From positions 62,001-126,000 of the forward strand of contig KV918920.1 of NCBI GenBank assembly GCA_002049455.2: a stretch of DNA of 64,000 nt, read 5' to 3'. This document shows, one piece after another, positions 50,456 through 63,900 of this stretch (its first letter is position 1; every line of letters begins with the position of its first letter). The position numbers were made by a program, and so were the translations under genes. The notes beneath the pieces were generated by a model. It saw only the letters and a program-made list of their open reading frames with translations. It ran no database searches and had not been told where the DNA came from. Source of the stretch: Porphyra umbilicalis. Lineage: Eukaryota > Rhodophyta > Bangiophyceae > Bangiales > Bangiaceae.

Positions 50456-51091
50456 AGCAGTTGCAATAAGGGTACAGCTTGTGGGCGGATGGTTGTGATG
50501 GCGGCGTCGTGTGTACAAAGCTATTTGTGTCCTTGTTTTCTGCTCCTCCGGGTAGCGAGCAGAGCGTAGTCAATGATGCTCGCCCGTACCCTCGGCCTGG
50601 CGAAGACTGACACAAGCAGGCCAGTAGAAGGCATGGCCCACCCAACCAACCTGCAACATGGGGCTGCACACGATGGGGCGAATCACCCATGCAGTCCTAC
50701 TCCCCTCCGAGCGCTGCGCGGTCGGCGAACACGATACTAAATGAGAAAGGAACGACAGAAGCGTCGACGGGACGCTCCTCCATAGCGGGAACGGGGATAA
50801 AACGGGTTTGGGGAACAGTTGGCGTGACAAGAGCAACAGAACACGGCGGAAGGAAGCGTGGCGCACAGCACCACGCGACAATGTGCCATGTGCAAACCGC
50901 GATCACTGCAGCGAGCAGCGCAGCCGTTCCCTGACCAATCGGCCGCACCACCCCGCAGTCAGCACCAGTCCCAGGGCCAACGCGCACGGCACGCACGACA
51001 ACACCAGTCGACGTTGTAGGAGCAGCGGTACCAACGGCAAATGCAGGCGCAAGACGGGACCATACGGCAACAAACGGCAAGGGCAGAGACC
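50456..51091. other. Convergent intergenic region
   Basis: This is the 3' flank of both the malectin-domain gene (plus) and prefoldin 6 (minus). No further gene or clear polyadenylation signal was recognised. Confidence 0.4.
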
Positions 51092-51780
51092 TCACATGCC
51101 GCCCTGCATTTGAGCCATCTCCTGCTTCTGCAGCTCCGTTTGGAAGGCAATCAACGACGCGCGTTTCTGCTCCATCTCCGTCTCAATCGCGTGAACTCGG
51201 TTGTTGCCTGCTTGCAACTGCTCGCTAATCTTGCTCAGGCGGGTACGCACGTTGGTACGCGCCTCCTCCAACTCCTCGGCCAGCAACACGGGGCCGACCA
51301 GCTTGTACACGGCCGTGCCGTCGGGGACTTCGTCGAGCTCCTTGGCAACCAGTTGGTTTTCGAGGAACTGGTTCTTCAGTCCCATCACTGCGCTCATGGC
51401 CTTGGAAGCCTCTGCGAGAAAGAAAGGAGCGTGACAGCGGCATGTATGTAGCGTGGCAAACGCATGACCAAAAGCAGCAGCAGAACCAGACGAAGCAAAA
51501 ACGACGTAACGGGTCAGGACACTGCTGCAACCCGGCTCTTGACATCACCATGCCCAAGAGACGCGAAGCGAGAGAAATGAAGGATACCATGAGAAGGAAA
51601 CATCCCACGGCATCCGTCTTGTGCGCGCAAAAAGCCCTCTGCAAGCAGAACCGTACGACGGAAAAACGTGCGAGCGTCTGCGCGCAGGCGCCACATACCC
51701 TTTTGTAGAGCGATCATGTTTTGCATGATTGCTTCAAGCTTGGTCTTCGTCGCATCAGGAACCACCGCGTCCGACATCAT
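51092..51780 (-). CDS. PFDN6: Prefoldin subunit 6 (two exons)
   Basis: Exon 1 is 51780-51699 and exon 2 is 51411-51092, giving 133 residues. The 287-bp intron has GTATGT and a TTTCTTTCTCGCAG acceptor, and the joint reads QK-EASKAMSAVM. The protein is a beta-type prefoldin with two long coiled-coil helices around a short hairpin. The diagnostic centre is ELDEVPDGTAVYKLVGPVLL followed by EELEEARTNVRTRL. It ends in a QMQGGM tail. Prefoldin 6 is part of the six-subunit cytosolic chaperone that hands nascent actin and tubulin to the CCT chaperonin. The length matches the family (about 115-130). Two adjacent Met codons (51780 and 51777) could start it. The gene is divergent from VPS13, with 633 bp between the start codons. 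Confidence 0.92.
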
Positions 51781-52413
51781 GAAGATGGTGGGAGAGAAGG
51801 GAGGACTACCGACGGGATGCTCGAAGACGGTGGACGGTGGTTTGTTCCACACTTGGGACGACGCCGCTGCCGTTTCCTCAACGACGAGACTCTGCGCCGA
51901 GCAGCCAAAAGCGTGGGCGCACTCGCCGGATCCAGCATGGTTGCAGAACACTGAATGTTTTCATGAAGTGTTCAAATTAATTTGAATGCACAAGTTTGCC
52001 ACACGCGCAAGTGTTACCTTGAGCGCTTGGAATGGAGTGTCACAATGCAACTTTCAGGTGCTCACAGGGATTGCGGTACTTAACGGCCACCAGACTGTGT
52101 TGGGTCTCAGCAACCAAGGAGTGGCTGCTGCAGCCAACGGTCGACACGCTGCCCTCGAGCACGGTGCGTGAAGGCGCGACCAACAGCGGCGTATCGCCCC
52201 CTTCTCGCATTGTCTTCGTGCCGCCGAGGCGCGCCTGCCATCTACGCTCGACATCGCACCTCTGCTTATCGCTGCTGAGGGTTCTGATGACGGTCTGTAT
52301 CAGGTGTTCATTCTAAGGCGTCGCCCGTCCATCGACACCCGCCGTTTGGTCTGCTCGGCCCTGTCGGCACCGCCGCGGTCGCTACCACCCCTTTCCTCCC
52401 CACTCGAGGCACC
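51781..52413. promoter_or_regulatory. Divergent promoter region of PFDN6 and VPS13
   Basis: The region lies between the PFDN6 start (minus) and the VPS13 start (plus) and must hold both promoters unless upstream exons exist. It is less GC-rich than the genes. No TATA box or other motif is clear. Confidence 0.45.
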
Positions 52414-55400
52414 ATGTTGGAGGGCGTTGTTGCGGATGTGCTTGCCCGCGTCCTCGGCCAGTATGTGCTGGGCATCGACCGCGATAGCGTGCGTGTCGGC
52501 GTGTGGAGCGGGCGGTTGGAGCTCGGCCGACTCGCCTTGCGCGCCGAGGCGCTGGCCACGCTCTTTGAGTCGCTCGGCTTGGACCTCCCAGTCGTCGTCT
52601 CTTCTGGAACCGTTGAGTCTCTGGCAGTGGACGTGCCGTGGAAGCGGCTCGGCTCGGAGCCCGTGAAAGTGTCGGTGCGGTCGCTGGCGCTTGTCGCTCA
52701 GCCTGTGACGGCGGCGACGGCCACGACCGCCGCCACTGATGCTGGGGCGCCGTCCGCTGACGCACGGGCGGAGAGAGAGACGCGGTTAAAGCGAGCAATG
52801 CTCAGCGCCGACGATGCGGTGCGGGAGGCCAAGTGGAGCGTCGGCTCGGATCCGACCGCGACGGGCGCGGGTTCTGCCGCGACGGCCGCTTCGTCATCGG
52901 CGGCGGCCGCAGGGACGTCTACTACCAAGGCTGGCGGACGTGGGCGGTGGGGCTCCAGCCTGTGGGGCTGGCAGTTCACGTCGCGCATCGTGGCGCGGAT
53001 TGTTGACAACATCCAAGTCGACTTGCAAGACGTGACCGTGCGCTACGAGGACGCCGCCTCCGTGCCGTCAGCGCCGTTTGGACTGGTCGCCTCCCTCGGT
53101 GCTCTGCGCGCGTGCTCCACGGACTCTTCCTGGGAGGATGTGTTCCTTCAGGATCCCATGTCGCCGGTCGTGCACAAGCGCGTCGCGCTGTCGGAGCTGG
53201 CTGTGGCGTGGGTGCCCCTCGGCGCCTCCACAAACGGCAGCGGGGGGGCGGTGGATGCGCCAATAGAGATGACCCCGAAGGTACCATCTTCCGCAACGTC
53301 CACCGACGACGCTGAGGCGACACCTTTCGAGTCATCAAATCGCTACATTGTTCAACCCGTCAGTGCCGAAATGCGCGTCGCCATCACCAAGGCGTGGGCG
53401 GTCGGCCGAGCTAACGAGGACGAAAATGGCGGGGAAGGCGACGACCTTCCCACCGGTACCCCTGCCGCCAAAGCCCGACGCGCCCGCCAAGCGCGGGTCT
53501 CCCTTGACATACGCTGCGCATCTGTCGGCCTGGCTTTGGCCGGTGAACAATACAGCACCCTCCTGCGCGCCGTACTTGCACTCTCTGACTTGGAGCGCCG
53601 CAGCCCGCCGCGCACTCCCCGGGAGCGGTGGGCGTGGGCGGTCGAGCGGCTGCTGCCGCGCTTCCGTCAGCGCCGCGCGGCGGCAGCGCGCTTCAACACA
53701 CCGGGTCTGCGGGCGTGGCGGGAGCAGCGGGAGCGCTACATCGCCGCCCGCGTGCGGGTGCTCCGCGCCCGCCGCGTGGCGACGGTCGAGGAGGACCCGG
53801 CCGATCGGATGCTCGTCGAGCAGGTCGAGTCGGAGCTGGACACCCGCGACATAGTTTTCTTCAGGGACCTGGCCGACGCGGCAGCCGCCGAGGCGGCCGC
53901 CAGCGCCGTCGCGGCTACGGCGGCGCCGCTTGCGTCGGCGACGAGCCGGTTGTGGTCGGTGTTTTCGCGCTCCCGGTCGACCGCCGAGCCGCTGCCTCCA
54001 TTGGTCGAGGCGGCAGCAACGTCGGCGGACAGGGACGACGACTTGCTGACGCCATCGGCGAGTTTGGAAGCAGACGCCCTCGCCGCTGGGCCTGCTCCGT
54101 CGGTAGAGGAGGCGCCCCCAGTTGAGATGCCGGAGCCGCCAGACGGGTCCGTCTCTCGCTCCACATCGGCGGCTCTCTTAGAGGATGCTGCCTCCCACAG
54201 CGCCGACAACTTGGACATCGATGATGGGCTGTGGAACGCGGACGAAAATGCAACCGACGCGGCGGTCGTGCCCAACCTGCGAGTCGTTTTTGGCCTCCAG
54301 CGTGGGTCCCTCCGGTTACGGCGCTACGGGGCGGTGCCGGACCCGCTGGCTGACGTTGTGTTTCGGGACTTGCGGGTGGAGGTGGAGACGCGCCCCGGCT
54401 GGGGGCTGCTTCTCGAAGCCCTCCTCGGCACGTTTGAGGTGTGGGACGCACAGTGCGGCGCCAAGGTCGTTTACCCACGGGTACCGTGGGCCCCGCAAAA
54501 CGTGGCCGAGGCGCTGGACTCGGCCGATGGGGTGCGGCACGGGCCATCGGCGCAGCGGCCGCCGTCCATGCCAACCGCCGACAGGCGACGCGGGTCGGCG
54601 GACCGCAGCGCAGACGGCGGTGTTGAGCACCACGTCATGGAGTCTGACGCATACGGCGCCGTGGACGTCCTCGACGCGCTTCGGGCCATCCGCGGGGGCT
54701 TGCAGCCGTCCGAGCTTCTCGCGACGGGGTGGCAAACGACAACCTCCCCACCCTCGTCGGTGGTCGGAGTCAATACCGGCGGGGGAGGCAGCGTCGCGTC
54801 GTCGTCGGCGGCCTACACCAGCTCCTCGCCGGCGCGGGCGGCGGACCTAACCGACGACGACTCCAAGTCTACCCCACTGCGACACATTGCGGCTCTGCGG
54901 TTATCCCGCGACGCGGGGGCGGACGCCAATGTGCTCAGTGGGAGCACCCGGTTGGCGCTGGAGTTGGCAGTTGGCGGGGTGGAGATGCTGCTCTCGGGTG
55001 GGCCCGACGGGGCGTTGGCGGGGGTGGCCACGTTTTTCAACCCCAGGCACACGTCCCCGTCGGTCATGGCCTTCTTGTCGGCCGCGGCCGCGCCGCGTCT
55101 GGCGGCTATCCGCATGGAAGTGCAGCGTGCACTTCTGGAGCGCTCCGTTCCGCCACGACTTGACGTGGTCATCCGTGGGCCGCGGCTCCTGCTGCCGGGA
55201 CCGGCAGTGACGGACCCAGCTGCGGTCGTTGACCTCGGCACTTTTGCTATGGACACGGCGCCGCCCGCGGAGCTCCCACCGCTGTCTCTGCACACGGCGC
55301 TCGGTGGGCGGTCGGCTAGCCCCGCGGCCCGCCAGCGGCGGCCACCGTCGGTGTCGCGTCGCAGCGGTAGCAGTGGTGGTTCGGGCTACGAGGCGGGGCC

Positions 55401-57952
55401 GGCGGACCTCGACGCGCGGGACACACGGCTCAATGCCGGGGAGTCAACGCTCGGCAGTCGCGGTCGTTCCATGGATGCCGACCGGCGTGAGACGCTCGGG
55501 CGCGCAGACGCCAAGTCGGTTGAATACACCGACTATCGGATGGCGGTGTCGGACCTTGGCATCTTCCTCGTTCCCTCATTGTCGAAGCTAAGTGTTGCGC
55601 AGCGGCTGGTGCGACCGTTTTTAGTGCATCTGCGATTGCACGTGTTGCACAACGCGTCGTTTGTGGAGGCCACGGCTGAGGAGGGGGAGCGGTCCACGCT
55701 GGCGCGTCTGCGGTTACGAGGGCGTGTACAGGCGTTGCGGGTGTACCTCTCCCACGCCGCCTATCGCCAGTTGCTGACGATTGCGCGCGGGTGGAAGGCC
55801 GTCCTGGCCTCCGCGGGCACCCCGCTGGCCGGTGGCGCAGGCGACACGGGGGGGGACTCGGAGGAGGGGTTGGCCGACTCGGGCACTTGCGACGGGGAGG
55901 CGGTGGCCACGCCGCCGACGGAACCCAGCGTTCCAGAACGCATCCAACAGTTGGATGTGGAGTTGGCGCTTGGAGACGCGTCGCTCGAGTTGCGGGAACG
56001 CACCGGCCGACGACTAATCACCATCGAAGCCGCCGGCAGCCGCCTGCAAGTCACCCGCGGGCGGTCCAGCCTCTCCCTGCGCTATGCACTTCGCTCTTTG
56101 ACGGTCGCCGATGGGTCCCGTGGCGGCACGGCCCCCTTCCGACGACTGGTCCACGCGGGCGTTGGCAACTCCCACCGGGGGGTGTCGCCACCGCGGACCC
56201 TACCGACGTTCTTGGGCTCACCGGGTACGTCGCTTGTACCGACGCCCAACGGAGGGGTTACCCGCTCGTCATCGTACAACAGCCTGACCGGCGCCGAGGC
56301 CGGCTCTACCGCTGCTGCAGCCGCCGCGACGGGGGCGGCCGCCGAGTCGTCTGATGGGGTGGGCGTCAACTCCGGCCGGCTGCCGCCTTGGCCTCCTCGT
56401 GGCGGCGGGGCCAGCAGCACTCACCGGAGCACCTCTGGGGACGCTCTGACCGGGACGGGTGCGGACTGGGACCGGGACTTTATCAAGCTCGTCTACACGC
56501 TAGACACGACGCGGCGGGAGCAGTCGCTCAAAGTCCGGATCCTGTCCCTACACGTGGTCTGCGTGCGGGAAACGTACCTGGCCGTTGTCAAGTTCTTTTA
56601 TCTCTTTGACGAGGCGTCGCCGTCGCCGGTGCCCACCGGCACGCCTGGTGCGGCCGCCAACGCCGGGGCCCAATACTCGGACCCGTTTGCCGCGGTCGGG
56701 ACCACCACATCGGCAGCGGCGCGGCGGCTGGCGGCTCGTGCGGAGCGCGAGTTGGAACGAGGCGCAGCGACGCTCGCCCGGCGCGGGCGTCTGCGTCTGG
56801 ACGCAAAACTCGACGGTGTGTCCGTCGACCTCATCTCTGCGGAAGGTGCGCTCGCGTCACTAGACGTGTTTTCCTTCCGCGCAGGCCTGCGCCTGGAACC
56901 ATCGGGGGCCGTGGCCGCCCGGGGGGCGCTGGCTGGTTTCACCGTCAGGGACCTAACCGCGGCCTTTCCCGGTCACTCCTCCACGGTGGTTTACGAGCGG
57001 TTATCGCCGGCAAGAGAAGCGACGCGCGGTGGCGTAGTCGGTGGGGACGGGGATGGCGGTGACGTTGACGGCGCCGACGGCTTTGTCTGTGACAGTGTCG
57101 ATTTTGACGGGGACGGGGACGGGGATGGTGAGGATGTGGAGGACGGCTTTACGCTCATCATGCCACCAACAACATCGGACGGGGACGTGTGGCTGCGCGC
57201 ACGTATGACCAACCTCCGCATCGTCTACCTGCAGCGGTTTGTTTTCATCGTCAAGACCTACTTTGCGGCACTGCGGGAGGGTCTTGCGCCTGTCCTGCAA
57301 ATGCAGGGCGGGCTGTCAGAGATCTTCGATAGCAGTCAGCCGAGTGGGCCCGACGGCGATGGGGGCGGTCAGCCTGCTGACTCATCGGACGGTGTCCAGA
57401 CGGGCGCCTCCGGGCATGGTGGAGGGAGGCTGGATCGGCGGCAGCCGCGCAAAAAGGAGCGCAAGCGCCTGCGCCTTCATGTCGTGACCAAGGGCGTCGA
57501 CATTGTCATCCCGCGGCACTCGCAAAACGCGCACGAGGCGGTGCGGCTCATCGTTGGCTACTCCATGGTCTCCAACGAGGAGGCGGCCGCTGAGGGCTAT
57601 CGCCTTGGCTTCAAGCTGACTGCCAAGGGCGTGAACCTGTACGTACTCTACCCAAGCTTGTGCAAGTCTGCCGTGTCGGTGGCGGGCAGCAACGCCAGCC
57701 GGCAGCCGTCATCTGCTGAGGGAGAGGACCACCTGGAGGATGGGGGCTCGTGGAGCGACGGGGAGGAGTTGCGGCCCATTGTGCCGGGTGAGAGCGTGGC
57801 CGGCTACACGCCGTTTGCCGCTGACATCTACAGCGAGATTCTGGTCGACTGGTGGCGCACTGGCCGGGTGCCGCGCTTCACGTTTGATGCGCAGGGCATT
57901 CCTATGCTCGTCCGCACGCCGTCCTCATCAAGCACCGCAAAGGCCACACTTA

Positions 57953-57990
<38 letters not shown>

Positions 57991-60900
57991 TCGGTCGACT
58001 CGCGGTCGATGCTCCCGGCACTGCGTCTGCGCTTCTCCGCACCGGAAGGTATCTCTGCCAACCTGTGCGAAGCCGAGTACACCATCCTGTACCTGACGGT
58101 GACGGAGAACTTCTTGGAGCGACCGGACATTGAGTTCACGGATATTGTGGCCGGCCTGCGCACGCCCATATTTCCGTATCGCTCGCCCATCCCGCCCCTC
58201 TCCCTGTCGTCGGCGCAGGTGCCGCCTAACTACCGCATCCTATTTACCGTCCCGCACCTGCGGTCAATCATCTCACACGGTGGGGACCCGACGGCCGAGT
58301 CGGCCCGCCTCATCTCGTCAACGCTGACGGACGTGGTGGGGCGGTTTGATTATGGCATTGACTGTCGCATCATCTTTGAGCTATCTGCCAACTTGTCTGG
58401 CGTGGATGACGCGCGGGAGCGGGCCGATAAGAACGGGCCGCGCACGGTCATCATGCCGATGCTCCCGGACCCATCGTTGAGTGGCGGTAGCGGGCGGAAC
58501 ACGTTTGGGAGTGGTAATGCGTCCAGGCCCCCGTCAGCCACGGCCGACGCGTTGGCAGCCGACGGCGATGCATCGTCGCAGGCCAAGACCGTGAGCGTGT
58601 CATACGACCGACCGTTTGGCTACCGCTCCAACATCATGGTCGCGGTGTCGGAGCTCCGCGTTATTGTCGTCCCAGAGCTGTTCCGCGACCTCGGCCTGCT
58701 GACACCACCGGGCCTTCCATACCTGGTGTCGACGGCGCCGCCGCCCAAGGCGCGCTTCAACGGTCGACACGTCATCCTGACGCTCGCCCGTCCCGAATTG
58801 TGGCTACGCGCCGAGCAGGAACCGGCGGACCAGCGGGCGCTCGTCCTCCGCGGCGACGTGATTGTCGCCAAACTCGAGTGGGCGCCCGTGACCATGCTCA
58901 TTTCTGTCGACGTGGTCGCCCGCGCCATCCGCATCGGCCTGACAAATGTGGGCGTGCCAGAGCAGGCGGTTCCGTCGGAGCCCAGCCCGTGGTCGGTCAC
59001 CTCCTCGGCCTGCTCGCTGACGGCAGTGGTGTCGCCGCCTGCGGCGTTTGGCCGCAGTCGGGACAATGCGGGGCCGTCTGGGATCGGGGGGAGCTCTTAC
59101 ACGGAGCGCGAGACGCCGCTGCTGTACCCGAGCGACATCTCGGTTGAATTCAATGTAACGAGCGACGCGTCGCCGCCGCCGCCGTCCGACGAAGCAGCGG
59201 TGACGGCGGCCGCAAACGGGACGCCCAGGGGGATGGAGCAGACTGCGCTGGTCGTACCGGCGCCGTCTCGCTCCCTTACGATATCGGCGGAGTCGCTGTT
59301 GTGCCGCCTTGACGTGCACGATACGCCACTGCTCTTGGCCGTTTTTTCTCGATTTGGCCGCATGACGCCAACGACGCTGCTGCTGCGGCCGGCTGAAGTT
59401 GAGCTCCGCGAGGCGGCTCGCCAGCGGGCACTGGCCGCTGAAGGCAGCCGCGGCCTAGCCCGGCCCTCGTTTCATCTCGCCGGTGAAGACGACGGCCTGC
59501 ACAGCGCTGACGATTACGACGATGACGCCGTTGCGAGCAGCGGGTCAGGTGAAGATGGCGACATTGACGGCGTGCGGGATTTGGTCGTGCCCCTCCCGGA
59601 GCGTCTGCTCTCCGTCTTTTTCTCAATGCCCCATGCGCGTCTGCTGTTTACTGATGAGACCAGTGGGCGCTACGTGCCTATCCTGGAAGTCCGCTTCCGG
59701 CAGACGGTTGTCAACGCCAACATGCCTTGGATGGCCAGCATGTCGTCGACTATTGCGGTCGACCTCTTTAGCGAGGCTCGCGGCGTATGGGAGGCCGGCG
59801 TGGAGCCGTTCCCTCTGCATGCCGCGTTTTCCCACGGTGCATCGGGCTCGCGGGCGGTAGTCGTCCGAGTCGGTGGCCGGCTGGACGTCAATGTGTCACC
59901 GACGACCGTGCATGGCGCGGGGCGGGTGGCGTCGGCCATCTCTTCGGCTATCCAGGACTTGCAGCCGCCAGAGGTGTCGCCGCCCTCCTCGTCGTTGGCA
60001 GGCTCAAGCCCCACCCCAGGCGTCCTCGTGCCGGGAGCGGCCACCCCCCAGGCGTCTGGCGGCCAGCCTCCGGCCAGCCCCCAACCCTCCGGTTCGACGC
60101 CTCGGGCGGCGGGCATTGCCATGACGCACTCCTCATCGTTGGCCGGACGGGGCGTTTCAGCGGCCGTATCGTCGCTGCGGCGGCCCTCGGTGGCGGCGTT
60201 TTGTATCCGAAACGACACGGGGCGGCCGCTAGTCATTTGGTTGCCATACGATTCGACACGGCGGTCGCTCGGCTCGGGGCGGGAGCGGGAGGTGGATGTT
60301 CCCACGGACGAGCTGCTACTGCGCGCGGCGGCGGTCGCGGGGCGGTTTGATGACGCGGACCGGGCGCGGCGGGAGGCGCTGCGCTGCATCCTCGCGTTAC
60401 CAGGCTTTGAGCCGGTCGCCGTGTCTGCGGCGGACGTTGGCATCCGCACTATTTCGCTTGTACCCGAGGCCCCAACGGGCGGCCACGCGCCCAGTGGGGA
60501 CGGTGCGGGTGACGAGGCGTTGAACTCCCCGCCTTTGTCGCCGGCGGCCGCGGCGCAACCGATCATCGTGGCCTGGGACGTGCAGATGCGCGACGGGGTG
60601 CCAGTCGGGACCGTCCGGTCGGTTATGCGCGTCATCAACCGAACGCGCACGCTGCTCGAGGTGGCAATTGGGGCGCCCCCGACGCGCTCTCGTTACAACT
60701 ACCTGCAGGCTGAGGCGGTGTCGGACAGCAACGGGCCGAACGTGAGCAGCAGCGGCGTCGGCGGCGGGGAGCAGCACCTCATTCGGCCAGACACGTCGTG
60801 GGCAGTGCCGATTTACGCAGTCGACCGCCCTTTACGCGTGCGGCCGGCCATCTTTCACGCGCCCGACGCGGGGGACGACGACGGCTACAAAGCGTCTCCG

Positions 60901-63900
60901 CAGCGGGGGCGGGGTCCCACCAATGGCCAGTCGGGCGACGGGTCGGAGAGCCGGTCTGGCATGGGCGTCCTCTACAGCTACGAGTGGAGTGACCCGCTGG
61001 TGTCGGTGGCCAATCAGTGCGCAATGGCGTCTCGGATACGTCGGTACGACACGCAAGTCGGGCGGCACGTGCGCAAGAGCGCCCTCGCGACGCCCGTCGG
61101 GGCCGCTCGCAAGGCGTCCGGCTCTTCACTTCCAGACGGCCCGCAATGGCAGCCGATTTCGTCGCCGGGCGTGGCCGAGTGGCACAGCCGCGGCGCGCCG
61201 TCGGCGTCGTCATCGTCCGCTTCGACCAAGGGCCCGGGCCCACTTGCGCCCGTCCTTGCCTGCCGGGCTGCCATCCACGGCCCGGCCTTCCACCTAGCCG
61301 TGCATGCGAGCCTCTGTCGGCAAAGGCCGCGGCGGTCGTCGCCGGGGCGCCACGCGTCGTCATCGGCAGCTGCAGGCGGCAGCAGCACTGGCGACGAGTG
61401 TGTCGATGTGTCCCTGCGAGCGCCACTGCTCGTTGACAATACCCTCCCACGGTCGGTCAGTTACAAGCTGGCGCCGATCGCGTCCTCGGGGCGCGCTGGC
61501 GCGGCGGTCGCCGCGACAGCCAGCGCACTCGTGCAGCCACTGCGGACGGAGCACGTCCACGCGGTTGCCCGAGACGTTTCGGCGTTTGCGCTTGCCCTCG
61601 GCTACGATAACCGACCCAGTGCCAGCATGCTGGCTAGCGACTCCGCAGCGGCGTCGCGGCAAGCGGTGACGCCGGGTTCGTCTGCGCTCCATGCCCGGAG
61701 CGAGTGGTCACAGTGCGCTTCGGGCTATCGGCTGACGCTCTTCTCGGAGTTTTGGGTGCGGAACCGATCCGACACGCCCGTGCTACTACGAGAGCGATCG
61801 TCGGCCAACGACGTTGCGGGTAGCGGGGGCATTGTGGCGCTTCGGGCGCGGCCGCCGGGTACGCCCGCTGACTCGTACGTGTGCTTCTCAAGCGGTTGGG
61901 TGTCCATCCGCCGGGCGGTGGCCAAGACGTCTGGGCACGGCAGTGGTGGCAGCGGCGGCGGCATGCCACTCGCAGCGGCTGACGACCCGTGGGTAGCCGT
62001 CCCTGTGGAGCTGTCCGACGTCGACAAACCCGTACAGCTGTTTCTTGGCCGCGGCGCGTCGTTATCAGTTGACGTGCGGCCGGCGGGTGGCCGCTTTGGC
62101 CGCACGCTCATTGTGACCATTCGCAACGTGGCGTGGCTCAACAACTCCACCAACAGCGCCGTCCAGTGGTGCCAGCCGACGACGCTGACGTCCCGTGGTA
62201 TTGCGCTGTCGTCAATGGTGCATACGCTGGCAGTAGGTGAGACACAGGCGCTTCACTGGGACCTGCTGGAAAGTCACTCGGCGTCCAAGGAGATTTGCTT
62301 GCGGTTTGTTGACTCGGCGTCGGGCTCGTCGGACTGGATATGGAGCCGACCAATTCCCGTGCTCGCCGCCAAGCGTGGTGGCGGTATCGCGGGTGATGTG
62401 GCCGCCAAGATGTACCGACCCAAGCGGCACGAGCAGTACATTGCACGCGTCAGCCGCACGCTGTTGGCGGACGGTTCACCTGTCGTGCGAGTGCTGCGGG
62501 AGGACCGGTCCTCCCCGCCCTACCGAGTCGTGAACGCATGTGCGTCGCGGTCGATTGCTTTTCGGCAGGCAGGCGTCAACGAAACGCATCCATGGCTTGT
62601 GCGGCCGGGCAAGTCGACGCGCTACGCGTGGGACGACCCTCACGCGCCGCGTAAACGGCGGCTGCTCATCGTGGAGACGATTGAGCATGTGGACGCGGGG
62701 CCAGCGGCTAGCTCATCAACGCTGTCGGCATCAGGGAGCGCCCGCTACATGCGTGAATCACCGTCGGCGGCGAGCAGCAGCGGTGGGCGCCTTCCTCGGG
62801 CTGCGTCGGCCGACTGGGAGGACCAGTCGCCGGGGCCAGGTGGCGACGACCGCTCCGCTGCCGGCACGGTGTCGCGCGCCAAGGGGCGCTCCCGTCGCTC
62901 GGGTGGCGGCGACGCAACCAGGGACGTGCACCGCCCCAAGTTTGAGTTGAGCATCGACCTGGTCACGGCAGACGCGTCGGAGATCTGTCGCACGCCGCGA
63001 ACCTTTGACCCACCGATGTGCATCTCAGTGGCTGTGCAGGGGCCGACCAAGGTCGTCACTTTTTCTGACGGCAAGCCTACTGTACCCCGCCCATTGGGCG
63101 ATATGGGGCGGGATCGGAGGATGAGCAGCTCGGCGACGACAGGCGCCCTAGGCTCGCCTGGCTTGCCCCCGACGCACGCGCCACTGGCATCGTCCAAGAG
63201 CGCCAGGCCGGCGACCGGCCCGGCGCTCGGCGACGCGGGCATCCCGACTATCGACTTGGATTCGCTGCTTAGTGACGCACCTGGCATCGTTCCTCGGGTG
63301 CCCCCTTCCGAGTCGTCCGTCACCATGGGCGCGGACGACGCGGCCGCCGCCGCTGCTGCCACCGCGCGTGGCGAGCCGGATGTTTCCTCGCGGCGGGAGC
63401 GAGCGGCAGCGTCGACAGACATTGAGGTGTGGCTCGAGGGCGTCGGAATCTCCTTTGTCGACGACACGCCGACAGAGATTGCCTACCTCTCTGCCACAGG
63501 CCTCCGGGTGCACATCGACACGCAGCCGGGCGCGGAGTTGGCCATCCTCCAAGTGGCGGACCTGCAGCTGGACAACCAGCTGCCACACGCTCCATGGCCG
63601 GTGCTGCTATGGGCGCCGCCACCGCCGCCGGCGTCGCCGTTTGACTCGTCCTCGTCAACGTCGGTGCCTGGGGGCGGCCCGACCGTAGCCGGCGCCCGCA
63701 AGCCTGTGCTGCACATCGCGCTGGACCGCTTTGTGTTTGCGGGTGGTGGCGACGACGCGAGCGCCGCATCGCCAACCACAGCAGCTACAGCAAGAGCTGC
63801 CGGCCGGCAGCGACAGCAGCGTGTGGCGATGGTCAAGGGCGCCTTCGCGGCGCTGCAACAGCTGCAGCTGTCGCTCGACGAGGAGTTTCTGTTACGCGCG

